Both the position numbers and the translations under genes were made by a program. Below, piece by piece: positions 16,582 to 25,496 of a stretch of 64,000 bases of DNA. Under the pieces are notes generated by a model. That model was not told the origin of the DNA, searched no databases, and was given only the letters and a program-made list of their open reading frames with translations. This DNA is from JAFGJQ01 sp052034525 (GTDB lineage: Bacteria; Planctomycetota; Phycisphaerae; UBA1845). Each line of letters opens with the position of its first letter. Positions within the stretch are counted from its first letter, which is position 1. The stretch is taken from positions 1 through 64,000 of the forward strand of contig JBPOIK010000191.1 in NCBI GenBank assembly GCA_052034525.1, read 5' to 3'.

Positions 16582-18840
16582 ATGCCCAATCGTCGAATCA
16601 TGCTTGTCGTGTTGGTGTGCGGGGGCCTGCTTTTCGCTGACGCGGCGAGGGCCGCGGAATCGGGCGAAGCGCCGCCCGCGGTGTCGGACTTCAGCGTCAT
16701 CCACATCTCGGACCTGCATATCAACCCGCATCTGGCTCGCCTGGGCAAGCCTGAGACGGTGCGCGGAGCGGACACCATCGCGTGGGTTTGTCAACAAGCC
16801 GGCAAACCGCAGAGCGTCCCGGATCTCTCCGAGCCGGCGCCCGCGCCGGCTTTCGCCCTGGCAACCGGCGATGTGACGGAATTCGGCGTGATCGATGACA
16901 CGTGGCAGGTCTTCGAAGACGCCTTCGCAAAGCTCCCGTGTCCGCTCCACGTGATGCCGGGCAATCACGATAACACGTGGGTGGCGCTGTATGAGGTGAT
17001 GCGAAAACGCCACGGCGGCGAGAACCACGCCTTCACGCAACACGGCTGCCGCTTCATCTGCCTGAGCTCCGCGTCTCCACAGGAGCCGGTGCCCTCTCTG
17101 GACGCCAAGACCCGCCGCTGGCTGAAAGCGGAACTGGAAAACACACCGCGGGGAATGCCGATCTTCATCGCTCTGCATCATCCGCCCTACACGCAGGAAT
17201 TCGCCTATCCGGTCGAACTGGACACCCTGGTGGACCTGCTGCGCGACTACAACGTGGCTCTTCTGCTCTACGGCCACGGACACGGCGTGGAACACCGGCA
17301 GATTGGCGGAATGGATGGAGTGATGGGCGGTTCGACATTCGGGAAAAACGCCGGTTACGGCCTGCTGTCCATCCAGAAGGGTCGGCTCTGCTATGCCTAT
17401 CACTACCAGACCGATCCTCGTGCCACGAAAGACGATGCGGCCGGGCCGGGATGGAAGGTGCTGCTGAACAAACCCCTTCCGCGAGAGCCGGCGCCGCGCC
17501 TGTTTGCGATCCATCAGCCGGCATCCGACGGATTCGCCTGCGACGCTCCGACGCTGTCCCTGGTTCTCAGGCAACACGAGCCGGGACCGGAGACGGCCAA
17601 GTGGGAGGTTCGCCTGAACGGCAATCCCGTCTCGATGGCGGTCCGTCCCATGGAGGCGGAAGAAGCGCCCCTGACCGTGGGCGGCTCCGTGCCGCTGGAC
17701 GGCCTGCTGCCCGGCATGCACCTGCTGACAGTGCAGATCACCTTGCCGGACGGCCGCACCGATCAGCGAAGTCGCCTGTTCCGCCTGAACACGCCGGAGG
17801 TGGAGGTGCTTTGGCACGCGGATGATCCACGGGCCATCAAACCCGGCCCGGTGATCACGGGCGATTTGGTGGTGCGTGCCGGAAACGACGGCGTGGTTGT
17901 GGCTGCGGACCGGGCGACTGGCCGGCAGCGCTGGTCCTTCAAGACCGGCGGGGAGATTCTCGGCACGCCTGCCTGGACGGGTGAGTGTCTCGTGATCGGC
18001 TCCGGCGACGGAAACGTCTACGCGCTGGATGCCCAAGGCCGGCAACGCTGGGTCTATGAGGCGGGCCGTCCCGTCTATGGATGGCCGCTCGTCGAGGGCG
18101 ATACGGTTTTCGTCGGCGATAACGGGGGCCGAATGCATGCGATCTCCGTGGCGGATGGCAGCAAGCGATGGATTTTTGAGCGGGCGGATTTCGGGATCGA
18201 GTCGCGCCCGGCGATCTGGCAAGAGTCGCTGGTCTTTGGCGCATGGGACAGCTATCTGTATGCGCTGGACAAATCGACTGGCAAACTGCGGTGGAAGTCC
18301 CTGGGGCCCAAATCCCGCGACGGAGCGGCGGCCCGCTATTATTCTCCAGCGGACTGTGGCCCTGTTGTCGTCCAAGATGCGTTGTTCGTTGCGGACCGGG
18401 GGTATCGGCTCGGGAAATACGATTCAGAGGGGAAGCTGGGCTCAACCTGGGATGCCAGCGTGGCGGCTATCAGTCCGGCGGCGGACGGGCGGCATTTTTA
18501 CGCTCGGACGACCGACTCGCATATTCGCAAGTACGATGGTAGCGGTCAGGTAATCTGGGACAAAGAGGTGCCGGCCGGGCGGTTCCCGATTCCGCCGACC
18601 GAGCACGACGGACAACTGTACATCTGCGCCAACACGGGGTTGCTCAGCGTGCTGGACGGTCGGGACGGAACGATTCTGTGGCAGTACCAGGTCACGCCCG
18701 GCTTCTACGTGATGGCGCCCGTCACGGTGGACGCCGGTTGGGACGGGCAGGGGCCGGTGTGCTACGTCGCCGGCATGGACGGTTCACTGACGGCCCTGCG
18801 GTATCGCCAGAAGACGCGGTCCACCCGGCAGGGAACGTAG
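16582..18840 (+). CDS. Secreted metallophosphoesterase fused to a PQQ-like beta-propeller
   Basis: The start has GGAG upstream and opens a clear signal peptide (cleavage near ARA-AE, residue 24). Residues about 36-290 form a calcineurin-like phosphoesterase with all five blocks: SDLH (Asp44, His46), GDVTEFG, GNHDN (128-132), ALHHPPY and GHGHGVEH. A linker beta-domain (about 300-410) is followed by a PQQ-type propeller (about 420-745) with repeated motifs such as VYALDAQGRQRW, YLYALDKSTGKLRW and LSVLDGRDGTILW. PQQ-like propellers in such proteins are often scaffolds without cofactor. The substrate, a phosphomonoester or diester outside the cytoplasm, is unknown. Its last 79 bases overlap the convergent GNAT gene. 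Confidence 0.87.
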   Translation: MPNRRIMLVVLVCGGLLFADAARAAESGEAPPAVSDFSVIHISDLHINPHLARLGKPETVRGADTIAWVCQQAGKPQSVPDLSEPAPAPAFALATGDVTEFGVIDDTWQVFEDAFAKLPCPLHVMPGNHDNTWVALYEVMRKRHGGENHAFTQHGCRFICLSSASPQEPVPSLDAKTRRWLKAELENTPRGMPIFIALHHPPYTQEFAYPVELDTLVDLLRDYNVALLLYGHGHGVEHRQIGGMDGVMGGSTFGKNAGYGLLSIQKGRLCYAYHYQTDPRATKDDAAGPGWKVLLNKPLPREPAPRLFAIHQPASDGFACDAPTLSLVLRQHEPGPETAKWEVRLNGNPVSMAVRPMEAEEAPLTVGGSVPLDGLLPGMHLLTVQITLPDGRTDQRSRLFRLNTPEVEVLWHADDPRAIKPGPVITGDLVVRAGNDGVVVAADRATGRQRWSFKTGGEILGTPAWTGECLVIGSGDGNVYALDAQGRQRWVYEAGRPVYGWPLVEGDTVFVGDNGGRMHAISVADGSKRWIFERADFGIESRPAIWQESLVFGAWDSYLYALDKSTGKLRWKSLGPKSRDGAAARYYSPADCGPVVVQDALFVADRGYRLGKYDSEGKLGSTWDASVAAISPAADGRHFYARTTDSHIRKYDGSGQVIWDKEVPAGRFPIPPTEHDGQLYICANTGLLSVLDGRDGTILWQYQVTPGFYVMAPVTVDAGWDGQGPVCYVAGMDGSLTALRYRQKTRSTRQGT

Positions 18841-19706
18841 CGCGAGTAGAACCCGATCGGCCCGACCCAGGGAATGACGCTGGTGCGGTGACCCGCCTCG
18901 AACAGATCGTTCAGGCAGCGGCGCAGCAGTATACGCCCGATGCCCGTACCGCGGGCAGCGGGAGTGGTGCCCATTGGGCCGAAAAACCCCCATTCCCGGT
19001 TCTGGCTGGAATGCCCGGCGAACCCGATGATTTGTCCGGCTTTGATCGCCAGGTGCAGGCCGGGCGGGTCGTTTCGCATGGCCAGGCCGGCCTCCATTCG
19101 CCAATCCGGGCCGAAATCACCGGCGAAGAAGGCGTCGAGCAGCCTGTCATCGTCAGGGGTGGCCCGTCGCACCACGATGCCCTGATCCGCCAGTCGGGCC
19201 TCGTCGTCCCGGGTCTCGAAGCGGTCATCGAGGAAAGCCGTCATGTTCACGCAGTCTTTGAAACGCTCGAACCCGTTGGCCTCCACGAAACACAGCGCCG
19301 CCGTATAACGGGGGTCGACGCCCGGGTTGAAGTAGTTTCCCGGGATGGCGAGCACCTCGGCCTCCGTGATGCCGCCGTTGCGCCAGTCTGCCAGCAGTCG
19401 CTGGAAGAGGGCCGAGGCGATGCCGCGACGGCGGTGCGATTCCTCGACCGCGAACACACCCAACCATCCCTTGGACTGAGCGGGCCGTTCGACGCACTGC
19501 ATGAACCCGACAATCCGCCCTTCCAGCTCGGCCGCGTAGATCCGCTTTCGGAATTGATCGGGGTCCGGGTTGTCAAACAGTTTCTCCCTCAGAAGGCTCG
19601 AACTGAACCTGTCGAACGGAAGGGCGGCGGTCGCCAGATCATACATCGCGGGCAGATCGGCATCACTCGCCGGACGGATACTTGGAGAAGACGGAAACCC
19701 GGACAT
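18762..19706 (-). CDS. Tandem GNAT acetyltransferase
   Basis: The 314-residue protein holds two GNAT folds. The first (about 10-150) has the acetyl-CoA loop motif in VEESHRRRGIASAL. The second (about 165-300) has TTPAARGTGIGRILL. Tandem GNATs are known, for example in mycothiol synthase, where usually one copy is active, but the acceptor here cannot be deduced. The start at 19706 has GAGGAGG upstream. Its 3' end runs 79 bases into the opposite-strand metallophosphoesterase-propeller gene. The gene is divergent from the glycosyltransferase at 19853. Confidence 0.85.
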   Translation of the reverse strand: MSGFPSSPSIRPASDADLPAMYDLATAALPFDRFSSSLLREKLFDNPDPDQFRKRIYAAELEGRIVGFMQCVERPAQSKGWLGVFAVEESHRRRGIASALFQRLLADWRNGGITEAEVLAIPGNYFNPGVDPRYTAALCFVEANGFERFKDCVNMTAFLDDRFETRDDEARLADQGIVVRRATPDDDRLLDAFFAGDFGPDWRMEAGLAMRNDPPGLHLAIKAGQIIGFAGHSSQNREWGFFGPMGTTPAARGTGIGRILLRRCLNDLFEAGHRTSVIPWVGPIGFYSRYVPCRVDRVFWRYRRAVSEPSMPAT

Positions 19707-19815
19707 GGAGAACCCTCCTCAGGAAGCAATCGCCGAAGGCACGTGGGCCGTGGGCATCCTAATCGCCGGCCGGCCCGCGTGCCACTGCAATCCGCCCGGA
19801 ACGCTCCCGCAGGCC

Positions 19816-19844
19816 TCGAACTGTCCGCTCGGTTTGTGTACAAT
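19816..19844 (+). promoter_or_regulatory. Promoter-like element directly at the glycosyltransferase start
   Basis: TACAAT (19839-19844) with TCGAAC 17 bp upstream (19816-19821). The predicted start near 19851 is only 2 nt before the ATG at 19853, and no Shine-Dalgarno sequence is present. This fits a leaderless mRNA. Confidence 0.4.
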
Positions 19845-19852
19845 CCGCTCCC

Positions 19853-21466
19853 ATGAGCAGAAATTTCATCGACGCCACCGTGTCGATCGCCATGACCTAC
19901 AGCGATCGACTTCCCTACGACGCCACTGCCTTTGCGGAGATGGTCCGGGCTGCCTTGGGGCAGGACTGCACTGACCAGGGACCGCTGGAGGTTCTGATCG
20001 TGGACTCCCGCGGGCCTACAGCGTCAGTTGATTTTCTGCCGTCGGATTTGCGATCCGACGGGCGCATCCGGCATCTGCCCGGTGAATACTCCAACCGGGC
20101 GGCGGCATACAACGCCGCGATCGCAGCCGCCCGAGGCGATTTTCTCTTGAACCTCTACAACGGAGCGGCCCAGGTTTGCCTGCGGCAGTCCGCCGCCCGG
20201 GTCTTGCTGATGGCCGCCACGCGCCGTGGCCCGGTGGGCATGGTGTACGCGGACTACGAACGGATCGCCGCAGACGGCACGCGCAAAGACGTCCATCTGT
20301 TGGACTGGCACGAGGGTCGGCTGCGGGATCCGGTGGATTTCGGCTCTGCCATACTCTACCCGACCGCACTGCTGCGGGACATCGGCCGGCTGAACGAGGG
20401 ATTCAAGGGTGCCGACTTGTACGATCTGCGCCTGCGGGTCAGCGAGCACGGCGGCTGCGTGCATATTGCCAACCGGTATGCGGGGTCGCTGTATTCCGTG
20501 ACCGCCCCGGCCACTGCCCACAACGTCTTTGATTATCTGCTGGCCGACAAGTCGATTCAGCTTGAGATGGAGCAGGCGGCCACCGAGCATCTGAAGCGCA
20601 TCGGGGCATACTTGGCTCCCGGCGCACACGTTCGGAAGGTGGAGTATACCGACGCCGAGCGGGCGCGGATGGGCAAGCGGGTGGCCAGCGTGGTCATTCC
20701 GGTGAACAACCGGCCCGGTTTTATCGGACGAGCCATCGAGAGCGTGCAGGCCCAGACCGTGCCGGATGTCGAAGTCATTGTAGTGGTCAACGGCGGGTCG
20801 AGCGACCCCACGGGCGACGCCGTCCGGAGATACCAGCCGGGCGGGGACCGGCACAATCCATCCGCACCACCGGTCAAGCTGATCGTGGTGGACATCAACA
20901 ACCTCGGCTTGTGTCTGAACACCGGCCTGGCGGCCGCAGAGGGTAAGTATTACGTGCAGCTTGATTCGGACGACCGGCTCAAGCCGGACGCGGTCGAGAA
21001 GCTGCTGGCCGTTTTTGAATCGGACCCCACCATCGGCATGGTGGTCGGCTCATACGAGGTGTCCACGCTGAACGAGGCGACCGGCGCGATCACTCGCAAC
21101 GCGGAGATTCCCGTGGTGACCCACGACGAGTGGACGGCCGACAACGGGCGGAACAACCTGTTGCGGATCAACGGGGCGGGCGCCCCGCGCGCCGCCCATA
21201 TCAAGGCCATTCGCGACGTGGGATGGTTTGGCGTGAACGACGACCCGGCCTGTCGGAACTACGGGGAGGACTACGACCTGGTCCTTCGCGTGAGCGAACG
21301 CTACACGATCGGCCGGGTGTGGGATCCGATCTACGAGGTGATCCGCCATTCCGGCGGAACGGATCACAGCATTGACCAGGCGACGATCGACCGCAACGAC
21401 AACGCCAAAGACCACATGCGGGCGGAGGCTCTGCGCCGCCGTCGGGCCCTTAACGGCAAGGGCTGA
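19853..21466 (+). CDS. Two-domain glycosyltransferase family 2-like protein
   Basis: The 537-residue soluble protein has two GT-A type halves. The first (about 8-240) keeps the fold motifs, including VSIAMTYSDR, VLIVDSRG and SNRAAAYNAAIAAARGDF, but has NLYNG in place of a DxD. The second (about 278-530) is a typical GT2 domain: VASVVIPVNNRPGFI, VEVIVVVNGG, LGLCLNTGLAAAEGKYY and the metal/sugar-nucleotide DSDDR motif. Only the second half is likely to be catalytic. The acceptor is unknown, with envelope polysaccharide or protein glycosylation possible. No signal or membrane segment is seen, so it acts in the cytoplasm. It has no ribosome site and a -10 element sits immediately upstream. Confidence 0.85.
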   Translation: MSRNFIDATVSIAMTYSDRLPYDATAFAEMVRAALGQDCTDQGPLEVLIVDSRGPTASVDFLPSDLRSDGRIRHLPGEYSNRAAAYNAAIAAARGDFLLNLYNGAAQVCLRQSAARVLLMAATRRGPVGMVYADYERIAADGTRKDVHLLDWHEGRLRDPVDFGSAILYPTALLRDIGRLNEGFKGADLYDLRLRVSEHGGCVHIANRYAGSLYSVTAPATAHNVFDYLLADKSIQLEMEQAATEHLKRIGAYLAPGAHVRKVEYTDAERARMGKRVASVVIPVNNRPGFIGRAIESVQAQTVPDVEVIVVVNGGSSDPTGDAVRRYQPGGDRHNPSAPPVKLIVVDINNLGLCLNTGLAAAEGKYYVQLDSDDRLKPDAVEKLLAVFESDPTIGMVVGSYEVSTLNEATGAITRNAEIPVVTHDEWTADNGRNNLLRINGAGAPRAAHIKAIRDVGWFGVNDDPACRNYGEDYDLVLRVSERYTIGRVWDPIYEVIRHSGGTDHSIDQATIDRNDNAKDHMRAEALRRRRALNGKG

Positions 21467-21511
21467 AGTCTCTGGACGGTCGGTTGAACGAAACCCGGCG
21501 GACGGGCCGCG

Positions 21512-22069
21512 CTAAGCGAGTCCCAGATCGCATGCGACCGGTTGCAACGCGGCGATGCAGTGGGCGATGTGCCGGTTCAGGTCCATCTCCAGCAGTTCGG
21601 CACCCCGAATAATATCTTCGCGGGAGACCGAGGCGGCGAACCGCTTGTCCTTCATCTTCTTGCGGACGCTGGGCGGCTCCAGACCGACGAGTCGGTCCGG
21701 CCGGACGAGGGCGACGGCGACCAGGAATCCGCAGAGTTCATCGACGGCAAAGAGCGTTTTGCGGATGGGGCGGTCCAGGGGGTATTCGTCGTGATTCCAT
21801 TGGGCGTGGGAGAGGATGGCTGACACGGACTCCTCAGCGAGGCCGGCCCGGCGCAGGATCTCCGCGCCCTGCCGGGTGTGGTCCGGGGGCTCCGGCCAGC
21901 GTTCATAGTCGAAATCGTGCAGCAGGCCGACCAGGCCCCAGGCGTGTTCGTCGTGGCCGCCCAGACGGGCGTAATGGCGCATCGCCGCCTCCACGGCCAG
22001 AGCGTGCTTGAGGAGCGAGTCCGTCCGGGTGTATTCCGTGAGGAGTCGCCAGGCTTCGTCGCGGTTCAT
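21512..22069 (-). CDS. HD-domain hydrolase
   Basis: The start at 22069 is fixed by AGGAGG 7 nt upstream. The open frame extends to 22129, but that extension has no ribosome site. The 185-residue protein has the HD pattern: LLKHALAVEAAM (His22), LLHDFDYE (His51-Asp52) and LSHAQWNHDEYP. Small single-domain HD proteins of this type act on nucleotides or phosphoesters, but the substrate is unknown. It is convergent with the glycosyltransferase gene, with a 45-bp gap. Confidence 0.85.
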   Translation of the reverse strand: MNRDEAWRLLTEYTRTDSLLKHALAVEAAMRHYARLGGHDEHAWGLVGLLHDFDYERWPEPPDHTRQGAEILRRAGLAEESVSAILSHAQWNHDEYPLDRPIRKTLFAVDELCGFLVAVALVRPDRLVGLEPPSVRKKMKDKRFAASVSREDIIRGAELLEMDLNRHIAHCIAALQPVACDLGLA

Positions 22070-22181
22070 CGCATACCTCCTGTTCTTTCCGCTTTCGCCA
22101 TTTGACTTGGCCAGGCCGCGGTTTATCATCGGTGCGAACGTCAGAAAGCATGGGCTCGTTCCCGAGGCTGGCGCCGTGCGT

Positions 22182-22208
22182 TTGCGGCGCGGCTCCCGCG
22201 ATTATAGA
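22182..22208 (+). promoter_or_regulatory. Weak promoter-like element at the phosphotransferase start
   Basis: TTGCGG (22182-22187), 15 bp, TATAGA (22203-22208). The spacer is short. If used, the start near 22215 would make the GTG at 22217 almost leaderless. Confidence 0.25.
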
Positions 22209-22216
22209 GCTTCGCC

Positions 22217-23269
22217 GTGACCAAGCGACAGCGCGACACGTTCGGCGCCGAAGAACTCGCCATCGTGCTGAGTCATTATCCGCTCGGCGTCATTGAATCG
22301 ATCACGGAGTTCGCCCGCGGCTCGCGCCGGAGTCCGAAAGTGGGGATCGTCAGCCGCAAGGGCAGGTTTCTGCTCAAGCGTCGCGATCCCGAGCGGACGA
22401 CGCACGCCCGGGTCCAGTTCGCGCACCGCCTTCAGGCCCACCTGCTCCGGCAGCATTTCCCGCTGCCCCGCATGGTGTTGCCCCTTGATGCGGAGGATCC
22501 GAGCACGGCGCTGCTGGTTTTCCGCGAACAGATGTACGAGCTGTTCGAGTATGTATCCGGTCACGCCTATGCCGCAACCGCGGGCGAGACGGCCGATGCC
22601 GGGCGTACGCTTGCGGCGTTTCATCAGGCCACCCGCACGTTCGATGCGGGGGCGGGCTGCCCCACAGGCGATTATCACGACGCCAACGCCGTCCGGACCG
22701 GCCTCAACACGATTCCGGCATCCATCAGCCCTCATGAGAGTGTCGTCGGCAAAGATGCTGAGCTGCTCAGCACGGTCAACATGCTGTACGATGCCTACGA
22801 AGCGGCGGCCGAGAACGTCCGCGCGATCGGAATCGAAACCTTCCCGGAGCAGGTGATTCATTCCGACTGGCACCCGGGCAACATGCTGTTCAAGAACGAT
22901 CGCGTTGCCGCCGTCATTGATTATGACTCGGCCCGTCTGGCCCGCCGCATCATGGATGTGGCCAACGGCGTGCTGCAGTTTTCCATGCTTACCGGCCCGC
23001 AGCCGGAGCACTGGCCGGACCATCTCGACGTGCAGCGTGTGCATCTGTTCCTGGATTCCTATCAACAGGTGGATCCGCTGACGGACGCGGAGCGAGGGTG
23101 CATTCCGCACCTGATGATCGAGGCCCTGATCGCCGAAAGCGCGCTGCCCATCGCCCGGACGGGTTCTTTCGGGCACTGGCATGGGTTTCGATTCATGCAG
23201 ATGATTCGTCGCAAGGTGCTCTGGCTGCGCGCCCACGCGGAGGAAGTGTTTGCCTGCCGGCGGACCTGA
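22217..23269 (+). CDS. Aminoglycoside phosphotransferase/CotS-family small-molecule kinase
   Basis: The start is GTG at 22217. The 350-residue protein has a kinase-like fold of the APH/homoserine kinase II type. The catalytic loop is VIHSDWHPGNMLF (Asp and Asn) and the metal-binding motif is AVIDYDSA. An N-lobe lysine is in GRFLLKRRD. The family phosphorylates small molecules such as aminoglycosides, choline, homoserine or sugars. Nothing here identifies the substrate, and resistance should not be assumed. It is divergent from the HD hydrolase gene. Confidence 0.85.
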   Translation: MTKRQRDTFGAEELAIVLSHYPLGVIESITEFARGSRRSPKVGIVSRKGRFLLKRRDPERTTHARVQFAHRLQAHLLRQHFPLPRMVLPLDAEDPSTALLVFREQMYELFEYVSGHAYAATAGETADAGRTLAAFHQATRTFDAGAGCPTGDYHDANAVRTGLNTIPASISPHESVVGKDAELLSTVNMLYDAYEAAAENVRAIGIETFPEQVIHSDWHPGNMLFKNDRVAAVIDYDSARLARRIMDVANGVLQFSMLTGPQPEHWPDHLDVQRVHLFLDSYQQVDPLTDAERGCIPHLMIEALIAESALPIARTGSFGHWHGFRFMQMIRRKVLWLRAHAEEVFACRRT

Positions 23270-23342
23270 CGGCGCTCCCTCGTGCGGCGGCAGAGCGTGA
23301 GGCTTCCGGGTGAGGAACGCCCGCGCGCGAACGATCCAGAAC

Positions 23343-24635
23343 CTACAGGCGTCGGATCAGCACGGCGGTCAGATCGTCCGTCTGGCCTGTCTGGCGGCCG
23401 AACTCCGCCACGGCGCGGTGCATCCGGTCGATGAGGTCCGCGGCCGGCAAGTCGGGATGCCGGCGAAGCAGCGCGAAGATGCGCTCCACCCCGAACTGCT
23501 CGTCGTGCTCGTTCGTCCACTCGAAGAATCCGTCCGTAACCAGCAGAAACACGTCTCCGGGAGCCAGAAGGATCGGCTCGGCCGGCGTGGTGTCGATCTC
23601 GGGCAGAATGCCCAACGGAAGGGTGGTGGCCGGCAACTGGTGTCGCGAGCCGTCCTGGCGTCGGTAGAGCAGCAGGGGACCGTGCCCTCCGCTGACGTAA
23701 TCCAGCCGGCCTGAGGGCGGGTCCAGCAGGCCGCAGAACGTGGTGACGAAGCGGCCGGCGTCCAGATCATGGTGCAGAATCCGGTTTGCCTCGCGCATGA
23801 CGACGCCCAGATCGTGGGTGATGGCCGAAAGGGCGCGCACCAGGGCGCGCACCTCGGCCATGACCAGGGCGGGGCCGATGCCATGTCCGGTGGCATCAGC
23901 AATCAGCACGCCCAACCGATTCCCGGGCCATTCGATGAAATCGTAGCAGTCGCCGCCCGTCTCGTCCGCCGGCTTGTTCCAGCCGGCGATGTCATAGCCC
24001 GGCACGCGGGGGTTGGCATCCGGCAGGAGGGATTGCTGGATGTCTCGCGCGACGGCCAGGGCGTGCTGAATCTTCTGTTTCTCGGCGTATTCGTCGAGCA
24101 GCATTTGACGCTGGAGCGCCACGCCGGCGAGGGAGCTGAGCGTGCCCGCCAGAGATTCGTCCATCGGGCCGAACGGTCCGCCCCGCTTGTTGAGCACCTG
24201 GAGCACGCCCACGACCTGGCCGTCGATTCCGGTCATGGCGAACGAGAGCAGGTTGCGGGTGCGAAAACCGGTAGCCTTGTCCACGTCCGGGTTGAAGCGG
24301 GCGTCGGCGTAGGCGTCGGGGACGTTGATGATGCCGCCGCTGCGCGCGGCCTCCCCGGCGATTCCTCGCGTCACCGGAAAGCGGATGTCTTCCGCGCCGG
24401 TCGCGACTTTGCTGTACAGCTCACCCCGTGATCGGTCGTGGAGAAAGACGGTTGCCCGCTCACAGCCCAGGACGCGCAGGGCCGCCTGCTCGATCCGCCT
24501 CAGTAGCGGATCCAGCTCCATGGTCGACCCAATCTCGCGGGAGACATCCAGCAGTACCGCCAGATTGGCTATCTGTTGCTGGAGCGCGGCCTCATCCATC
24601 GCCATCAGCATGGTCGGCCCGTCGGCTTTTTGCAA
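23343..24635 (-). CDS. GAF-domain PP2C/RsbU-type serine phosphatase
   Basis: The N-terminal GAF domain (about 25-185) contains VLGCERATVFLHDR and GIAGEAARSG. The C-terminal SpoIIE/PPM phosphatase domain (about 225-430) contains the metal motifs ETGGDCYDF, IADATGHGIGPAL, SGGHGPLLLY, LLVTDGFFEW and TDDLTAVLI. Such proteins dephosphorylate anti-sigma antagonists in partner-switching pathways when the GAF domain senses a signal. No partner STAS or RsbW gene is in this window. The annotated start is TTG at 24635 with GGGGG 8 nt upstream. ATG codons at 24611, 24605 and 24599 are possible alternatives and would remove 8-12 residues. It is third in the smc operon. Confidence 0.9.
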   Translation of the reverse strand: MQKADGPTMLMAMDEAALQQQIANLAVLLDVSREIGSTMELDPLLRRIEQAALRVLGCERATVFLHDRSRGELYSKVATGAEDIRFPVTRGIAGEAARSGGIINVPDAYADARFNPDVDKATGFRTRNLLSFAMTGIDGQVVGVLQVLNKRGGPFGPMDESLAGTLSSLAGVALQRQMLLDEYAEKQKIQHALAVARDIQQSLLPDANPRVPGYDIAGWNKPADETGGDCYDFIEWPGNRLGVLIADATGHGIGPALVMAEVRALVRALSAITHDLGVVMREANRILHHDLDAGRFVTTFCGLLDPPSGRLDYVSGGHGPLLLYRRQDGSRHQLPATTLPLGILPEIDTTPAEPILLAPGDVFLLVTDGFFEWTNEHDEQFGVERIFALLRRHPDLPAADLIDRMHRAVAEFGRQTGQTDDLTAVLIRRL

Positions 24636-24650
24636 GGCGGCACCCCCGCG

Positions 24651-25445
24651 TCAGCCCCGCTTCGCATCGGGCACCGGCAGCAGGTAGGGCACGACGTATT
24701 GCCGATTCCATTCGTACAGCAGAATGCACAGGTGAAGGCCGATGTGGCCTGCATGGGCCTCCCGCCACGTCCATTTGTGTTGGACAAGGCGGGAGCGCAG
24801 GGTCGGATCGGACACGGCGGCGTCCGGATCAAAGCCACGCATCCCCGCGGAGGCGCCGTGTCGCCGGTCCATCGTCCCGAAGAGGCTCGTGCCCATGCCC
24901 AGCATGACCACGTCCAGTTCAGACCAGAAGTTGATCAACAGCCCGTCCAGACGCCGCAATGCGGGCGTCAGGTCGTAACTCGGACTGACGGCCGGATGCA
25001 CCAGGATCACGTTGCGAACGTGTGTCGTGGAGGGAAGCGCTTCGGCCGCCATCAGGGCCATGCCGCCGCCGCCGGAGTAGCCGACCAGGTCGATGGAGGC
25101 TTTGGGATGAAGCTTGTGGTATTGGGCGATCCAATGCGCGATCACCTCGGCACTGCGGCGGTTCCGCTCCAGGGCAGTGAGGTTCCGGATGACGCCGAAC
25201 GGGCGCTCCCAGTCGTGAATGCGGATGTCCGCGGTGATGCCGGCGTCGCGGATCGCCCGGGCAACGTTGCTCATCGACCAGGTTCCGCCTTCCACGCCCG
25301 GAAAGAGCCAGATCAGATGCTCGCCGCAGAGGCGGTCGACGGGCGTTTCGGGATTGCCACAGCCGCCGGCGCACGTCAGCAGAAACGCGGATGACGCGAG
25401 TCCGCGCCAAATCCGGGACGCGCGTTGGTACGACTGAAGCCGCAT
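24651..25445 (-). CDS. Alpha/beta hydrolase lipoprotein
   Basis: The 264-residue protein has an N-terminal signal ending LLTCAGGC, consistent with a lipoprotein. The serine nucleophile elbow is VGYSGGGGM. Candidate acid and base residues lie in SELD and in AHAGHIGLH near the C-terminus. The fold resembles serine lipases/esterases, but the substrate is unknown. It sits 51 bp after smc and 15 bp before the GAF-PP2C gene on the same strand, so the three are probably co-transcribed. No functional link to chromosome segregation is obvious. Confidence 0.8.
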   Translation of the reverse strand: MRLQSYQRASRIWRGLASSAFLLTCAGGCGNPETPVDRLCGEHLIWLFPGVEGGTWSMSNVARAIRDAGITADIRIHDWERPFGVIRNLTALERNRRSAEVIAHWIAQYHKLHPKASIDLVGYSGGGGMALMAAEALPSTTHVRNVILVHPAVSPSYDLTPALRRLDGLLINFWSELDVVMLGMGTSLFGTMDRRHGASAGMRGFDPDAAVSDPTLRSRLVQHKWTWREAHAGHIGLHLCILLYEWNRQYVVPYLLPVPDAKRG

Positions 25446-25496
25446 CGGTGGTCCTTGTGCGACGGAAACCTGGTCGTGGCGCGGCAGTCTCTGGGG

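Noticed and set aside
13385..16876. Long plus-strand open frame of 1163 codons
   Set aside because: It lies antisense to the triple-fusion gene, has no family resemblance and is explained by GC-rich codon bias.
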